Origin: Taenia hydatigena
Taxonomy: Eukaryota; Platyhelminthes; Cestoda; Cyclophyllidea; Taeniidae
Direction: 5' to 3'
Assembly (NCBI GenBank): GCA_036345935.2
Contig: JADWOT020000292.1
Location: 1-64,000 of the forward strand
Length of the DNA: 64,000 nucleotides
The position numbers and the translations under genes were made by a program. The notes under the pieces are model-generated. The model was not told the DNA's origin. It saw only the letters and a list, made by a program, of their open reading frames with translations, and did not search any database. Shown here in pieces: positions 36,561-49,359 of this stretch. Each line of letters starts with the position of its first letter. Positions within the stretch are counted from its first letter, which is position 1.

Positions 36561-39500
36561 CTGAATCCGAGGCTGGGAATTGTGAGGTCGGACGATTTCC
36601 GCAACTGGCTGGTTAATGAACCCTTGCTTTCCATGCTGCCCTGAGGGTCTGATCACACCAGAGGAAATGCTTTGCTCTTAGTAGTAGCAAGCCCTTTCTT
36701 GCTCTTGTGCTGGGCTTAAGGGGTGGCCACAGCGATGTATCGGGAGAGGAGCATCGTTTTCGATAGAGCAGCTTAACTGTTGATAGGGAAAGCATTTTAT
36801 TTGTGTGTACTAAGACAAGTTATCTTACCTTCTCAGCGCACACATGAGAGGGAATATTTCCTCTGTTATTTTAGAAAACTGTTGCAACATTTTCCAGGCA
36901 GCAACACTGATTGTCCACGCCTACTTCATTGTGGCTCTGCTCGCATGGCAATGCCTTGGGCCAAACACCATAATCAGCGGTCTACTTGGTATCTTCTTCC
37001 ACATGAGTTGACTCAAGGTAAGTGAGAGTTCTAGCACATGTGGGAGACCTGTGAGACTGGGAGGAGGGGTAGTCTGAATGCGACTGTATACTGTCGGCGT
37101 GTTTGTCGAAGTGAAGCATAGAATCACCTACGTACGATCGCTCTCACTTGCTTCTACTTTGGTCTAGATCGCGGAGACGTTTATCAGCCCATTGGGTGAA
37201 GATGAGGACGACTTCGAAATTGAGGAGTGCGTTGAATGTACTGCCCAGGTGACTAGTTGGTTTGGTCCAACACTCACCGCTTTGACATTTTGAGCCTAGA
37301 ACATCTGCAGGACGGACTTGAACTGTCCTCGAGTAATTCATCTCTACTTGACCTTCACTTAACTTTTTATCTGTAGGTAGGCGTGTGTGGGTTATAAGTC
37401 CTTTTTCACAATACCAATTATCGTCGTGCGCTCTTGCACACAGGTGGTACCACTGTGGCCTGCCATTTGGAATAACGGTGTATGGATGAGTTCACAACAC
37501 CTGTTCGGCTAGTATTTACGGGAAAATATCTTGGCCACTTCTTTATCCCTTAATGGGAAATGAAAAAGTCTCGATCCAAGGTGGATGCTTCTCTCATTGG
37601 CATTATTTGTTGTGCTGAAACTATCGTCACTTTACTTTGCTTCATTTGATGGAATCCTGCAACCGCGCATGCAAAAGTGTGATACCGCGAGTTGTGCCGA
37701 ATGCCAACTAATGGGACGCGGAGGACATCAATCCGTCCGGTTGGGTGTCAGTAGTGGAGGGCAGTGGAACTCGACAACGCAGCATCTCCTGTGTCAGTGG
37801 GGATCCCCTTTCCTGGTTCTTTTGCCGAATGTCGTAAAGTGTCTATCTTTGTCCATTAGTCGTCTTGCGTTCCCCCCCCAATCCGCCGCATCGGCACTTT
37901 TGTCGGTTTCTATCCCTGTTTGGTGGCCATGAGTGTGCCGTTAGGGTAGGGCTGTGTGGTGCTGCATGATTTAAGCCAGAACTGTGGAGTGGATCACCAA
38001 AGTACCTTTCTTATGTACTGATACGGGAAGATGAGCTGTTTATATTCTCGCGTTTTGAAAGTGCCGTCGAATTGAGCAACCGATGCGCTTGAGGATGCGC
38101 TATCTGCACACGAGGCCAGCCTTGAGCGAGGGTCAAGTTAAGTTCATCCAAATGGTAAATGGTTGGCATTGTGTTACCGGTTGGGCTTGAAATGGGTGGT
38201 TGGGCGGGCGGGATTTGCTTCACACAAATAAGGTGGTCTAATCACCATCACTGCAGAAGTGATTGCGCAAGTGTAGAGACCGAAGAATTGCATTCTCTGC
38301 CTCGATACTTCCCTGGACTGGCAGGACGTGCATATTCAACTCACAAGGCGATGGAGGCTATTGGTGTGGTCTGGGAGTTGGCTCACTCGGTAAAGGCGCA
38401 ATGGCGGATGTCCATAGGTAGTTCTACTGTCGAAATCTCAGGGCGTTGTGCTTGGCGCTCCTCTCCTATCAACGTTCCGCCTCAGCCATCACAACGGAGG
38501 CAGGGCTGTAGGGAAGCACCATGCTAGTCATGAAGTTCCTGTGCTACCAAGGAGACATTTGGCTGCAAGGGCACTGCTTCCACTTGGCAATGTAGCTGGA
38601 ATCGGGGTTTTGACCGTATGGGAACAGGCTTTGGGGAGGGAGAAGTGTGCTCGCTAGTTGTAGGGACACTGACTCAAGAGCAGAGTCATGCGACACAGGA
38701 CGAGATGTAGCAAAGTTCTGTGGAGATAGGGTTCTGCCTCCATTACTCTTCGGCACATTTTTCACTTCAGAGCTGCCTAGTAATTATGTCTGCGTGGTTG
38801 CTATCGCATTAGTGAAGAAGTGGAGGTGGTATTGCGGGTTCACTTAATCGACATCGTTGTGCAGGTGCGCTGAGGGTGATTGTGACGAAGCTTTTTTAGA
38901 AGGGGTGGTGGTCGAAGGTGAGCGGCAATTTCTTTTGCTCCACTGGGCTTTAGCACTCAGCAGTAGACATCAGGATAGATGCTTTTTGGGGTGGGATGGC
39001 TTTTTACCGTCAGTGATGCGACGTGCCGCGACTACCCTGAAGGTGGAAAGGAGGCATTGTGCTTGGGCACAGTGTGCATATTCGAGGTAGAGTAGGGCTT
39101 GGGGCAAATGATACATCCCAGGGGCGGGGATCATCGGTGGACCCGTTGTCTTGACCAAGGGTTAAGCAGCTATAGCGTTCCAATGCTTCCCCAAAGATGA
39201 ATACTTGACATCAATCCACCTCTGAAATGATCAAACTTCTGCGGGATGAAGTTGCATACTGTATACCTGAAATCGGCAGTGATAGGTCGGGTGCGTGCGG
39301 AAAGCTGAGCAGTATCCTCCGCGAGTGGGTGTAAACACTTGGTTCCTTTTGCTCCGAAGAGACGCTGTGGCTGCGGTCAGCGACCTCGCTCTACCTGCTA
39401 GAAGGCGTGACAAAGCGGTACCGAATGTGCAGTAGAAATGCTTCACCTTAAGCCTTACGTCGACCGCTTCAACAGCCGAGTTTTGTTGATTCAAAGGTCT

Positions 39501-40493
39501 CGACCTTATCTCCTGGCTATGATTAAATTTCATGCAATTGTTAATTTAAGTTGCAGATTGAAACGTCCACTCGTTTGCGATCTCGGCCTTGGGACGACTT
39601 TGTTTCGAAGGTAGGGAGCAATGCATAAAGCAGTCAAATTAAAGAGCAGTTTAAGCATCTTGTTGCGTCTACGTTGTCTCAAAACCAAGGTCCCACTACT
39701 GTCGGTGGGTGTGTGAACTTGTTGCTCCAAATTAATGATAGCCTTCCTGGACGAGGGCTCTGTCGGGCAAAGGGTGACTGGTGAATTAGAAGTGTGGACA
39801 AAGCTAGACAAGAGTGGCAATGTGCACATGTCGCTGGGCGCACAATATAGGCTTTTAGATCATGTGCACGGGTACGCTGCACTCATCTGTTAGAACACAC
39901 AGTCTATGCGTTCCAGCAACAAAGTGCTTACTTTTTGTGAATCTATACCACGTTCTGAAATGCGTCTTTTAGGGAGCATTCCTTTAGTCAGTTGTTACCT
40001 CTGCCTGTTTTCAGAAGAACTGCCGTGTTGGTCATCTCGACTCGGTGCCCGCAATTGTCCATGTAAGGCTGCCACGTATCGAATCCAAAAATTATGGCAG
40101 AGTTTCCAAATTTACTGGAAGTAAGGCATCAAGGCGACAATTTTTGCTGAAATAGTTCCACTTCTGCTTCCATTTTCTTCTTTCTGTGCATCACTGCTCT
40201 CTCGCCCACTTTGTCTCCCTTCACCAGTGGCGTTAGGTGTTGTACCATCTTCTTCGAGCAGGATTCCTCTAGAGTACTTGGACCGGGTACTTGTACCACC
40301 TTGGCGTGCAGCGTTGGTGATGTTGTCAACTCCAGCATCAGCATTTTCAAATGGGGCCTGAATCTGCTCCGTCTGAAGCATTCGCTGCCAGACGTTCTCG
40401 CAGAACTCCGCCACGTCTCAACAACTCCAATTACCACCTCTTCAACTCCAGCTGACCTCGTCATGCCCGCGCACCACACTGTTCAACTCCCCA

Positions 40494-40641
40494 CCGTGTA
40501 TTCGCCTTCATGACTTCCATGGAGAAAATGACACCCCTGAGAGGATAAAGGGCTTTACTTGGGCAATCATGGAGAGTGCACAGGTAGAAGCGTCCTGCCA
40601 TCAACCTGCTGTTGACTAAATGAACTGCTTTCTGACTAGGC
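40494..40641 (-). repeat. Short repeat shared with 47437-47582
   Basis: The reverse complement contains CAACAGCAGGTTGATGGCAG and the CTACCTGTGCACTCTCCATG block, matching 47437-47582 in plus orientation. It lies inside the extra DNA of copy B, marking that insert as a dispersed element. Confidence 0.75.
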
Positions 40642-41831
40642 TTGTATGCGCCTCAAGAGGAGCGTGTTTTAGCTACAAACCGGCTTGTGAAATGCACACG
40701 TGAGCATGACAATGCTAAAACTTCATTTTAGGTTGCGCAGACGATAAATGCCTGGATTGGCGAACTGGACCAAATAGCTCCCCTCTAACAAGACAACCAA
40801 TCATCTACGACGCTCGAACCAAAGCAACTAGTAGTTGTGCAGTCATTCACTTAATTGACTCCATCCCGTTCGCAGGTGCTCTGCGTAGACTGACGGGTGC
40901 AAATTGACGCTACTTGGTCATTTGCACTGACTGCGAGAACCGTCACCAAGGCCTCATCGTCAGACCATTCCAACATGCATTTATCGGTGTCTGATTACTT
41001 TGATTCGATTAAGTGGAAGAGGGCACTTCATTTCTATGATCTGACAGCATCAATCAGTGTGTGATGTTCTTCTCCTTCTTCACCATCATCAAGATGATAG
41101 TCATGACCACCACCTAAGACACGCCGCGTACGCCAATGAATTGACGCCTCTGCCCCCAATGCGCGACCGAATGATTCCCGCCAAAGCAATTCTCACTGGA
41201 GCGGCTCACTTATATAAGGCATGCCATCACCTCAACGTCAATTTCACCACATTGACATTCCGCAGACATGTGCTTACTCACAACGCGTATATGCGAAAAC
41301 GTGAGTGGGTGAGTGGACCCAGAACCCGGCACCCGACTTCTTCGGTTGCAAGGCAGGTAAGCATTTATTTGCAATGAAGGAAATTACACTTGGAAGGCGA
41401 TAGACACAACGAACCATAGAGGTGCATCTATGAACAAGGAGTCGTGCTTTGGAGTAAAGAATGACGACTCAATCTCACCAGCATTCAACAGAGTCCGTGT
41501 TTTGTGCATGCATCGACCGCTCCCACCAACCACGTCTTCGTCACAGAATTGTAGGCTGTTTCATCCATGCTCAGAGCTCGGAACAAGGCGACGTTGGACG
41601 AATGCGCACATGCTAAACAACGGATTGCATGGAAAGAACTGGACGAGGCTGGTTTATCTGCTGCGTGTGAAAGGGGGTTGGGGACGCTAACATCCCTACT
41701 CGAGGAGCAGTACGCAGAAAGGTGGCTCGTGGGATTGCGGTGTGCTGGATGCCAATGTTTGCCAAAGGGTCTGTACACACCTGTAGAGGATTGTTTGTGG
41801 TCCGATTTCTTGGATTGCGCCATGAGCTCAA

Positions 41832-42043
41832 CTGCTGTGTCAAGACCTACCCTCCTAAAGTGAAAGATGTGGATAAATGGCCAGACTGAAGGCATATGAG
41901 GAAGATAGAAACTGCCAATTGTGCTTGATTTTGTATTCTGCTGTGTCAAGACCTACCCTCCTAAGGTGAAAGATGTGGATAAATGGCCAGACTGAAGGCA
42001 TTTGAGGAAGATGGAACCTGCCAATTGTGCTTGATTTTGTATT
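41832..42043. repeat. 106 bp tandem duplication
   Basis: CTGCTGTGTCAAGACCTACC starts at 41832 and again at 41938. The two units differ at only a handful of positions (AAAGTG/AAGGTG, CATATG/CATTTG, ATAGAAAC/ATGGAACC). Confidence 0.95.
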
Positions 42044-42060
42044 CTCCTTTTCATCCATTG

Positions 42061-42462
42061 TCATGAAGTAGAAGTTGTCAAAGCCTGATTGAGCATAAGT
42101 TCTAGGGTTGAGGGGAGGTATTGAGGGGCTGAGTGGGTCATTTTGAGGTGGCGTGTGTCCTCGCAAACATCAACGTCATCACTCTGTGAGGAGCCGCTGA
42201 TCCTGTAGTCCCAAAGAGACAAGGATGCGTCCAAACTGTCGTAGAAGGTTTTACACTCATGGTACTGGCATCCGCTCAGTTTCACCTCAAAACCCGTTCT
42301 TACCGACCTCCGTGTTGGGTTTGGCTGATTATGATGAGAGCACAAATGGAACCAACGTTTGGTAGGTAAAGAGAATTCACACCCTTCTTTGGCAGCACCA
42401 TGTAGATCTACAATGAGCCTGAGATGACACGGATGTCTGCTTTGGATCCACCTCTGCAGCAA
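42061..42462 (-). other. 133-codon open frame in the copy B insert, possible exon
   Basis: Uninterrupted frame with a protein-like composition (FSLPTKRWFHLCSHH, then FEVKLSGCQYHECKTFYDS and ASLSLWDYRISGSS). The W/H plus beta-strand-like pattern is faintly reminiscent of a ConA-like lectin fold such as that preceding BEACH domains, but nothing diagnostic is present. I do not assign a function. Confidence 0.25.
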
Positions 42463-44229
42463 AGCAGACCATTTGCAGCATAACTACGAAAGGCAGCAAT
42501 CAGACGACAATCTTGACTCGTTTGCAGAGTTGCAGTGAGGATACACTTAAATGCACCAACTTTCAGAGTGGAAACTCTGGACTTGAATGTTTTTGCAAAC
42601 ACTAAAGATTTTACAAGACCCATTTTGATAATTTAGCTTACCCTACAATATGCCGCATCGACAGCCATCGCTCATAATAGTGAGACCCCTTTCCAGCATC
42701 AATTAATGGTGCATCAGATTAATCTCAATTCCATTTATATGCATAGAAATGCCTACGCGAAATTGTGTAAGTTTTTCGCCTGGAGGAGGTGATGGATTGG
42801 ATTACAAACTGCACGCCAACACTGAAGTCGGTCAATAGCCGTCACGAAGATTGGTTGGCGCACTGCAGGCGATGATGATGCGATACCACGGTTTAGAAGG
42901 ACTGAGAGGCTGCCGACATGAGCCAAAAGTCACGCCCTAGTGTGGACCCACAATTGGCGCAAGCACAAGCCCCGCGAAGCCAAGCCAAATAGCTTCTGTG
43001 ATTGCAGGTTGAGGAGGCGTAATTGCATTTTCCAATTACGCCGCGAGCACACACTCATAATACAGGCCGCAGCATCAAAGAGGTTGTGTGCTTCAACATT
43101 CTACCACAATGCATGATGGGTGGTTGTGGGGAAGGGTGAGATGTGTCGGGCTACACCGGCACACAAGTCACCTCTAATGCAATCAGTCCGTGTTACCGCA
43201 AAAGTTACTCCACTGACCAGTAAATTGGGGCAAGTCTCACCTCGCATGGCCCACTGCATTCCACTTACTGGAGGAGTGACTTGAAACCCCTTAGTTGCAC
43301 GAAGTCCCGAAGGCTTTGCTGCATTGGGGCGCATTACCTGACTGACTTAACCCATGAACTGATTTGTCAAGCTCACTTCAACCTCATTTCCTCACAGACT
43401 ACTATCAGTGGATCTGAGTCTAGACAAGTTCAGTACTTGATGAAACTAGGTGTTTTGGTAGTGAGAGAAGAACTGTTGGTTTGGATGTGCTTGAAATCGT
43501 GAAATCATCGCTGATTATCGCGCAAATGCTGTCGCAGCCTTAAGCAATTGAATGCAAGTTCTGTGAGTTGGAGGACTATTATGCTCGCAGTTTGTTTCTG
43601 GCAGAAGTCCTCAATGCCATACAATGTCGTGGGCAGATGAGCACGCTTGTTGGGAGGAGGAGGGGAGGAAAGGCTGAGGAGAAAGCGCCTTGTTCTCATG
43701 CCATTGTAGAGGTAGCTGTTAGAGCTAAGCATTGAAAAAATAGCATGATGAAAGGCACTTTTTGACTGTTTGAAACTCGAATTGGGTATCCACCGACGGC
43801 CTTTCTGCTTTTCACCGCGAGTGGTTGCGGTCGTGGACATGATGTACGTAGTTGGGACAGTGGGAGGGCTCTTGGCTTTTGCAGCCACTTCTCTAGCATT
43901 GCACTCTTCCTCCAACTCCTCCTAGTTGGCTGATGGCACACACTTTACGCTCGCTGACACAGCGCAAAACCAAGTTGCATCAAATACTATGACCACGTGC
44001 AAGTAGAAACATGTCTCGTCTGGTGTGTAGCACTCTCAGTCGGGTAGCCAGCTGTTCACGGCGAACACGAACATGGTGCTCCCTCGCTTGCTCAGCCGTT
44101 GGCTAACAAAGCCACCTGCATTGTGGTCTGGGTTGATGACTACCAACACTCGTAGGAAGCTGGACAGGACAGAAGCCCTCGCGCATAAACATCAGGCTAT
44201 GGCTAACAAGGAGATGAAATACCAATGTT

Positions 44230-46270
44230 GTGGTTTTTTGCGAGATCAGACATTTTTGAAGGATCTGGCAGTACTAGTTGACGCCATTGCTTCCATCGTA
44301 ATATCGAGTTTTACAGACTGCAGCATTGAAACACGTGCACCATTCCACTGTTCCACTACAGGTCTACTGAGTGTCTCATCACCTGACTACCCTCCATTTA
44401 TGCTGTGGTCACTCGTCCACCACAAGCATTGCCAACACCCTCTGCTTTAGTGACGCACTACCAGGGCTGCTGCCTGCCGCCTTAAATGCCGGTGAGTGGG
44501 CTGGTCACTTGTCTTACGCCACTAACCCCCATTTTCACAGCAGAATAAGTTGGTGGCGGTAGAACTTTTGGTGAAGTGCGCGCAAATTTAAAGGCTTCAC
44601 TATCGAATTCAAGTCTTTGTATTACATTTTCTAGCTGGCGCGTTGTACTGCTTCGCCCCTCCCATGGATAGAAAAAGTTGTCCGAGAAGATCTCACTGTC
44701 TGTGAACCAACTTTTTAACCCCGTGTGGCAGACAGGCACAAATTGTACAAGGAGTCAAACTGGCGCTAAAATTGTTGAAGGCATGATAAGGAGAACTGGT
44801 GGCATGGAACATGGGCATTTTGAGCCACCACAATAGAGCATCCATCATTGCCCATTACCTTATTTTTGCCTACTTCCTCTCTGCTTATTTTGCGCTTTTT
44901 GTAGATTGCCTCTGTTTGAAGTGCTGATGATGCAAAACGGTTTGGCCTCACAACATTTACTAAGCGAACACATATTTTATTGCTCACTTCCCACTTTTGG
45001 GGTGTCCCTTTACTGCTAAAATTCTTTTCTTATCGTACGGCGCAGATAATGTGGATGCTTGCTGTTGGCAGCGAATTTCTTGCCAATGTCAAATAATTGT
45101 GGCGAGAAACCTACGATGAGAAAGAAACTTCATTATGGAGGTGAACGGAATGGACAAATTAGTTAAAGCAAAGCCCTATCCTTACAATTGGACATTCGAC
45201 TTCGCAGTTCATGTCGTGTAGATGATCTTGTAAAGCGAACGCCTCATTTCCAATCCTCGTCTTTTCACGATAAGTTTTCCTTAAACCATTAATAACATCA
45301 AGCTTTCTTGGGATAAGACAGGCACTTTGGAGGGAGAAGTGGGATGGGTACAGTTGTGTGGAGCTATTAAAGTGAAATTCGACAGTCTCTTTCTTGGTGC
45401 TATTTCGTTACAATCTGAAGTTACGATTACTTCAATGGCAAATTGTTTCGGAAATCCTCCTCAATTTCAAATGTTGTTTGGCCTCAACCATGAGGACTTA
45501 TTCGGCCGCCGTTGTTTGTTCAAAGGAGTAATGCCAAGTGCTATTGAATTGGTAATCAAGAAAGTCCATTTGCGAACTAAATTTCGCTTCAAGTAAGATG
45601 CCACATAGAGACTAATGCCAGATCATACGACCTTGCTGTTAAAGGAGCTCTTCGTACACCTACCAGCAAACAATTGCTAATGCGAAGGATATAACATCCA
45701 ATTTATGCAGTCATACAATAGATTGGTGGATTTTGTGTCAACGAACTCATGTATAAGACCTGTGAACCAAAGTCGCATGGGATCGTTCTCTCCCAGTCAT
45801 TTAACACCTCTCTTTGGTTACGATTTAAAGTGCGGAACCATTGGCACTTCCCTACACCTGCTTTTACAATCATAGGTGAACTTCAACATGGTCGTGTCTC
45901 CCTCATCTCGTTATCCACCACACCTGACCAGTTTATGCTCACTCACTGAGACCGTTCGGATGAAGTGGGTAGCGTTAGTGAATGAACAGACAGTCGGGAG
46001 GTGTAGAATAGGCAGTTGGGCGCTACGATTATGTTTCTTGAATTGAATTTCATGCAATACGTGGACTTGTCACCACACGTCGCCAGCCATGAGTACTGCA
46101 CAAGGTAGCAGAGGACACTTTCCTTTCGAAACAGAAGGTTCCTTATTTAACCAAACAGATGCCACTGCGTGTGCATGTGTAGTTTTGGTAGGTTTTAGAA
46201 GTCCAAATTCTTTCTTTCTACCCCTTCCCGCCTGCCTGCCGAAGGAGGTACCACCATTTGAGCCGAGGTT
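44230..46270. other. Intergenic, no supported gene
   Basis: Short open frames only (for example 45327-45596 plus), none with family features. Confidence 0.4.
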
Positions 46271-47010
46271 GGAGCATCGTAGTCGATTGGTTGTCCTGTT
46301 GGAGGGGAGCTATTCGGTTCAGTTCGCCATTCCAAGTATTTCTCATCTGCGCAACCTAAAATAAAGTTTTAACATTGTCAGTCCCACCTGTGCATTTCAT
46401 ATGCAAGGTCTTACAACTTGTCAGTTTGAAGCTGATTCATGGTACTACAGGCCCATCTATTCCCCCACTCGATGAGACTCGCATGAAAATCGGGGCTGGC
46501 AAACAAAGCACCACCGGCGCCCTGTCGCCGTGTGGAGAATCTGTGCAGGAATTCAATGCTACCTGGTTCAACTTGTTTGCTACTACTTGATTCGTCTTAA
46601 AAAACTATGGTGCCGATTGTATTCGCGATCTACCCTACCAGCAACTCTGGTCGATTGTCGACATTTGAGTGCTTGAAGTCTTGCAATTAAACGAGGCATA
46701 ATCAGAGATGATTGGGCATGCATGGGACGACGCAGGTGAGATTTCAGGGCCAAGTGAAGGGGCATGCGTGTCAACTTGGCTTATACCGAAACAATAAGTG
46801 GTTCTAAGCAACGGTTTTGGAAAACCATCTCTAATTTATGGATGTTGCTTAGATAATGGCAAATTGTGTGAATGTAGTAGTAGTGGTTCACCGCTTCGAA
46901 GCTCAAGTAATTATGTGTAGTGTGGATTAATCTGTGCTTCGTGGCGGCATTTAATGCGCTACACTCGAAGATGGGCCGTCAAGTAGGGAACATTGCGGTT
47001 TAGAGCTGAT
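46270..47010 (-). repeat. Dispersed repeat modules z (start) and p, copy 2
   Basis: The reverse complement of 46390-47010 matches module p at 4287-4900, and 46270-46400 matches the start of module z (AGTTCGCCATTCCAAGTATT). The same p-z junction as at 4.9 kb shows that p and z belong to one element here, truncated soon after the start of z. Confidence 0.7.
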
Positions 47011-47436
47011 CACGCCACCACACTGTTGGGAGTGGTGATGAAAGCTGAGTCGATTTTGTCACCTCTTTCAATGAAATGAGAGCGCGACGTTTGAGATTGT
47101 TCTATCAATTAAGTTACTGTAATCTGGATGCGGAAAGTGCTAGGAGTGCGCCCTGCCGCGATGCGGGTCACAAGGTGAGGGACATTAGGCCAATTAATTT
47201 ACGCATTAGGTATTGGTGAAAGTGCAGCATTTTCCAGTTCCACTTATAAAAGAAAAAAGGATGATGTGCACCGTCCAATTTGTTGTGCCAAATGCATGGA
47301 GCATTTTATGCAAATGCCTCTTCCACGTCATTCTAGAAGTTGGAAGAGTCAAGGTCACTGCTTGCTCATGCTCCGATGCCACACAACGAATAAGTACGAA
47401 AGTCAAAACACGCTCCACTTGAGGCACGGGCAAACA

Positions 47437-47582
47437 CAGTTAGAAAGCAGTCCATTCTGTCAACAGCAGGTTGACGGGAGGACGCCTCTACCTGTGCACT
47501 CTTCACGATTGCTCAAGCAAAGTCCTAAACCATATCAGGCGTACCATTTTCTTCATGGAATTCACGAGGGCAAATACGCGGC
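47437..47582 (+). repeat. Short repeat shared with 40494-40641
   Basis: Contains CAACAGCAGGTTGACGGGAG and ACCTGTGCACTCTTCACGAT. It directly precedes the LTR-like copy at 47618, so both may be parts of one retroelement. Confidence 0.75.
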
Positions 47583-47617
47583 GGAGTTGGATAGTGGACA
47601 TTACGAGATCAGCTGAG

Positions 47618-47856
47618 GTTGAAGATGTTGACTCACCAATGTCGATTTCACATGTATGCTTCCATTGTAATACTTTGTTTGCTTGGACTGCCGGTGTCGG
47701 TCTCGATCACAAAGAAGTGACCATATTGCCCTAGCCGCGTTGGCTGGCCTCAAGGTCGTTCCAGTAGCTCCATCTCCTCTGTCTATTGAATTTATACATA
47801 TCTGTATTCTGTCCTGTTATTTCGACCTTCTTTCGCCTTCAGAGGAGTCTCAAGAC
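47618..47856 (-). repeat. LTR-like repeat, copy 2
   Basis: The reverse complement reads GAAGGCGAAAGAAGG, then a TATA-like segment, CAATAGACAGAGG and CTACTGGAACGACC, aligned with 2629-2845 over its length. More diverged than copies 1 and 3 are from each other. Confidence 0.55.
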
Positions 47857-47899
47857 GATAGATTTACCATCTTCACGCATCTTCACAAATCATAATGCA

Positions 47900-49300
47900 A
47901 ACGCGAAACCAACAGTAGACGTACTGGATCAGCATTGATTGCTTAGAATCGGTTGCCCATTGTAGACAAGGCGGACTAGGGTGAGCTAGCTTTGCCTACT
48001 CGCTTATGCACACACACACACACACACACCCAAAACACATAAACGTTCTGCAGACCGGTTCTCCGTCTGACATCATTGCAAGCAAATCACCGAAACACGA
48101 AACTTGCTGCAATGTGGCTCAAATGTCGGTCGTTGAGTCGATGACAACGCTTTGAAATGCACATGCGTGCGTGACAGCGTGCAGTCGTCACTGGCGCGTG
48201 GTGGACGCCATTGACTGGGAGAAGTGAGGCTTCAGGACCAAATAGTTACAGTGTAAGCAGACAGATGGAGGCACGTTCAGTGAACTATGATCGAGCGAAC
48301 AATTTAAATTACTGGGCAAGACATCCAAAGGGTAATTAGGTGTCAATTCGTAAGCAGTGATAGAAGGAGAAGGAGGAAGAGCAAAGTACGTGGTAATGTG
48401 TTTGTGTGTTTGGGAATGTGAAGATGTTAAATCGGCCATTGTGATGTACTTTGTGTTGAGGTTAGAAGTTGTGAAGTTGTCCCAATTCGCGACTCAACGG
48501 CTACAACTGTTAGTGTCTTGGCCCTCATTCTCTATCACCTGTTGGAAAGGAAGGCTGAAGTGACGTTCTAGGGAGCATAGTTTTGTTACATTTTTGATAT
48601 TCTTATTCTTGTAGAGCACAAATTAAGGAACTAACAACTCGAGTCGTGTCAGGTCGGATCAGGAAGCGTAGCGTAGAGAAGCATCGGTTTGCAGGAGTGG
48701 TCTCGTGCACCACACAAGCACATCTACCATTACTTAATGATGAGGAGAAACGGATTTGAGGGTTGGTGGCTAGACTTCCTTTAAGACCTCTTTACACGCT
48801 GTGCATTTCAACGACTCCATAGCTGCGTGGCTTTCAACCGACGCTAATGCTTTGACATTCTCGCGATTGCAGCGTGAATTTCTTAAACATTGACGTGCAA
48901 ATTCCACTCAAATCACAATCCTGCACAGCAGCTGCCTAATAGTCCAATAGTGACTTCTCCCTTTTTATTTTTTTGTGTGGGTTTTTTGTCGTTTTAAGTT
49001 CAATTACAAATTTGCATAAATACGCATGCGCATGCGTGTGCATCTGCTACCTTACTTGAGTTGTTGTAAAAAGTTTGCATTTTTAATAGCAACTGACAAA
49101 GTAGCTAACTGTTTTACGCTGTATGTGCATTCAGAAGACGAGCCATAACGGTGTACATTTGTTAGATGCAACATGCAGTTTCTACCCACGCTTAACACAG
49201 ACTAACCACCCAACCAGTCAGTTTTTCCTCCATAAAAATAACAAGGAAAACGCAGTTGGCCTTCATCACCTTTATCGTTTTAAACGTAAACAATCCTATT
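47900..49300. other. Intergenic, no supported gene
   Basis: No recognisable exon apart from the CA tract; a T-rich stretch near 48960-48990. Confidence 0.4.
48008..48029. repeat. (CA)n microsatellite
   Basis: About 11 CA units. Confidence 0.9.
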
Positions 49301-49359
49301 GTCAGGACGCACATCTCATGCCCATGTGACATGAGTAGGAACATAAAGAACTTTTAATC

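Larger units (their letters stand above)
36572..44220 (-). repeat. Long duplicated unit, copy B (inverted, interrupted)
   Basis: Reverse-oriented homologue of 18880-23762: block w 36572-39960, z 40680-41390, y 42869-43270, x about 43430-43510 plus 43960-44220. Relative to copy A it has extra DNA at about 39960-40680, 41390-42870, 43280-43430 and 43510-43960. Because copy A lacks these, they are either insertions in B or deletions in A. The insert at 43510-43960 carries a 136-codon minus-strand open frame without a recognised domain. Confidence 0.83.
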
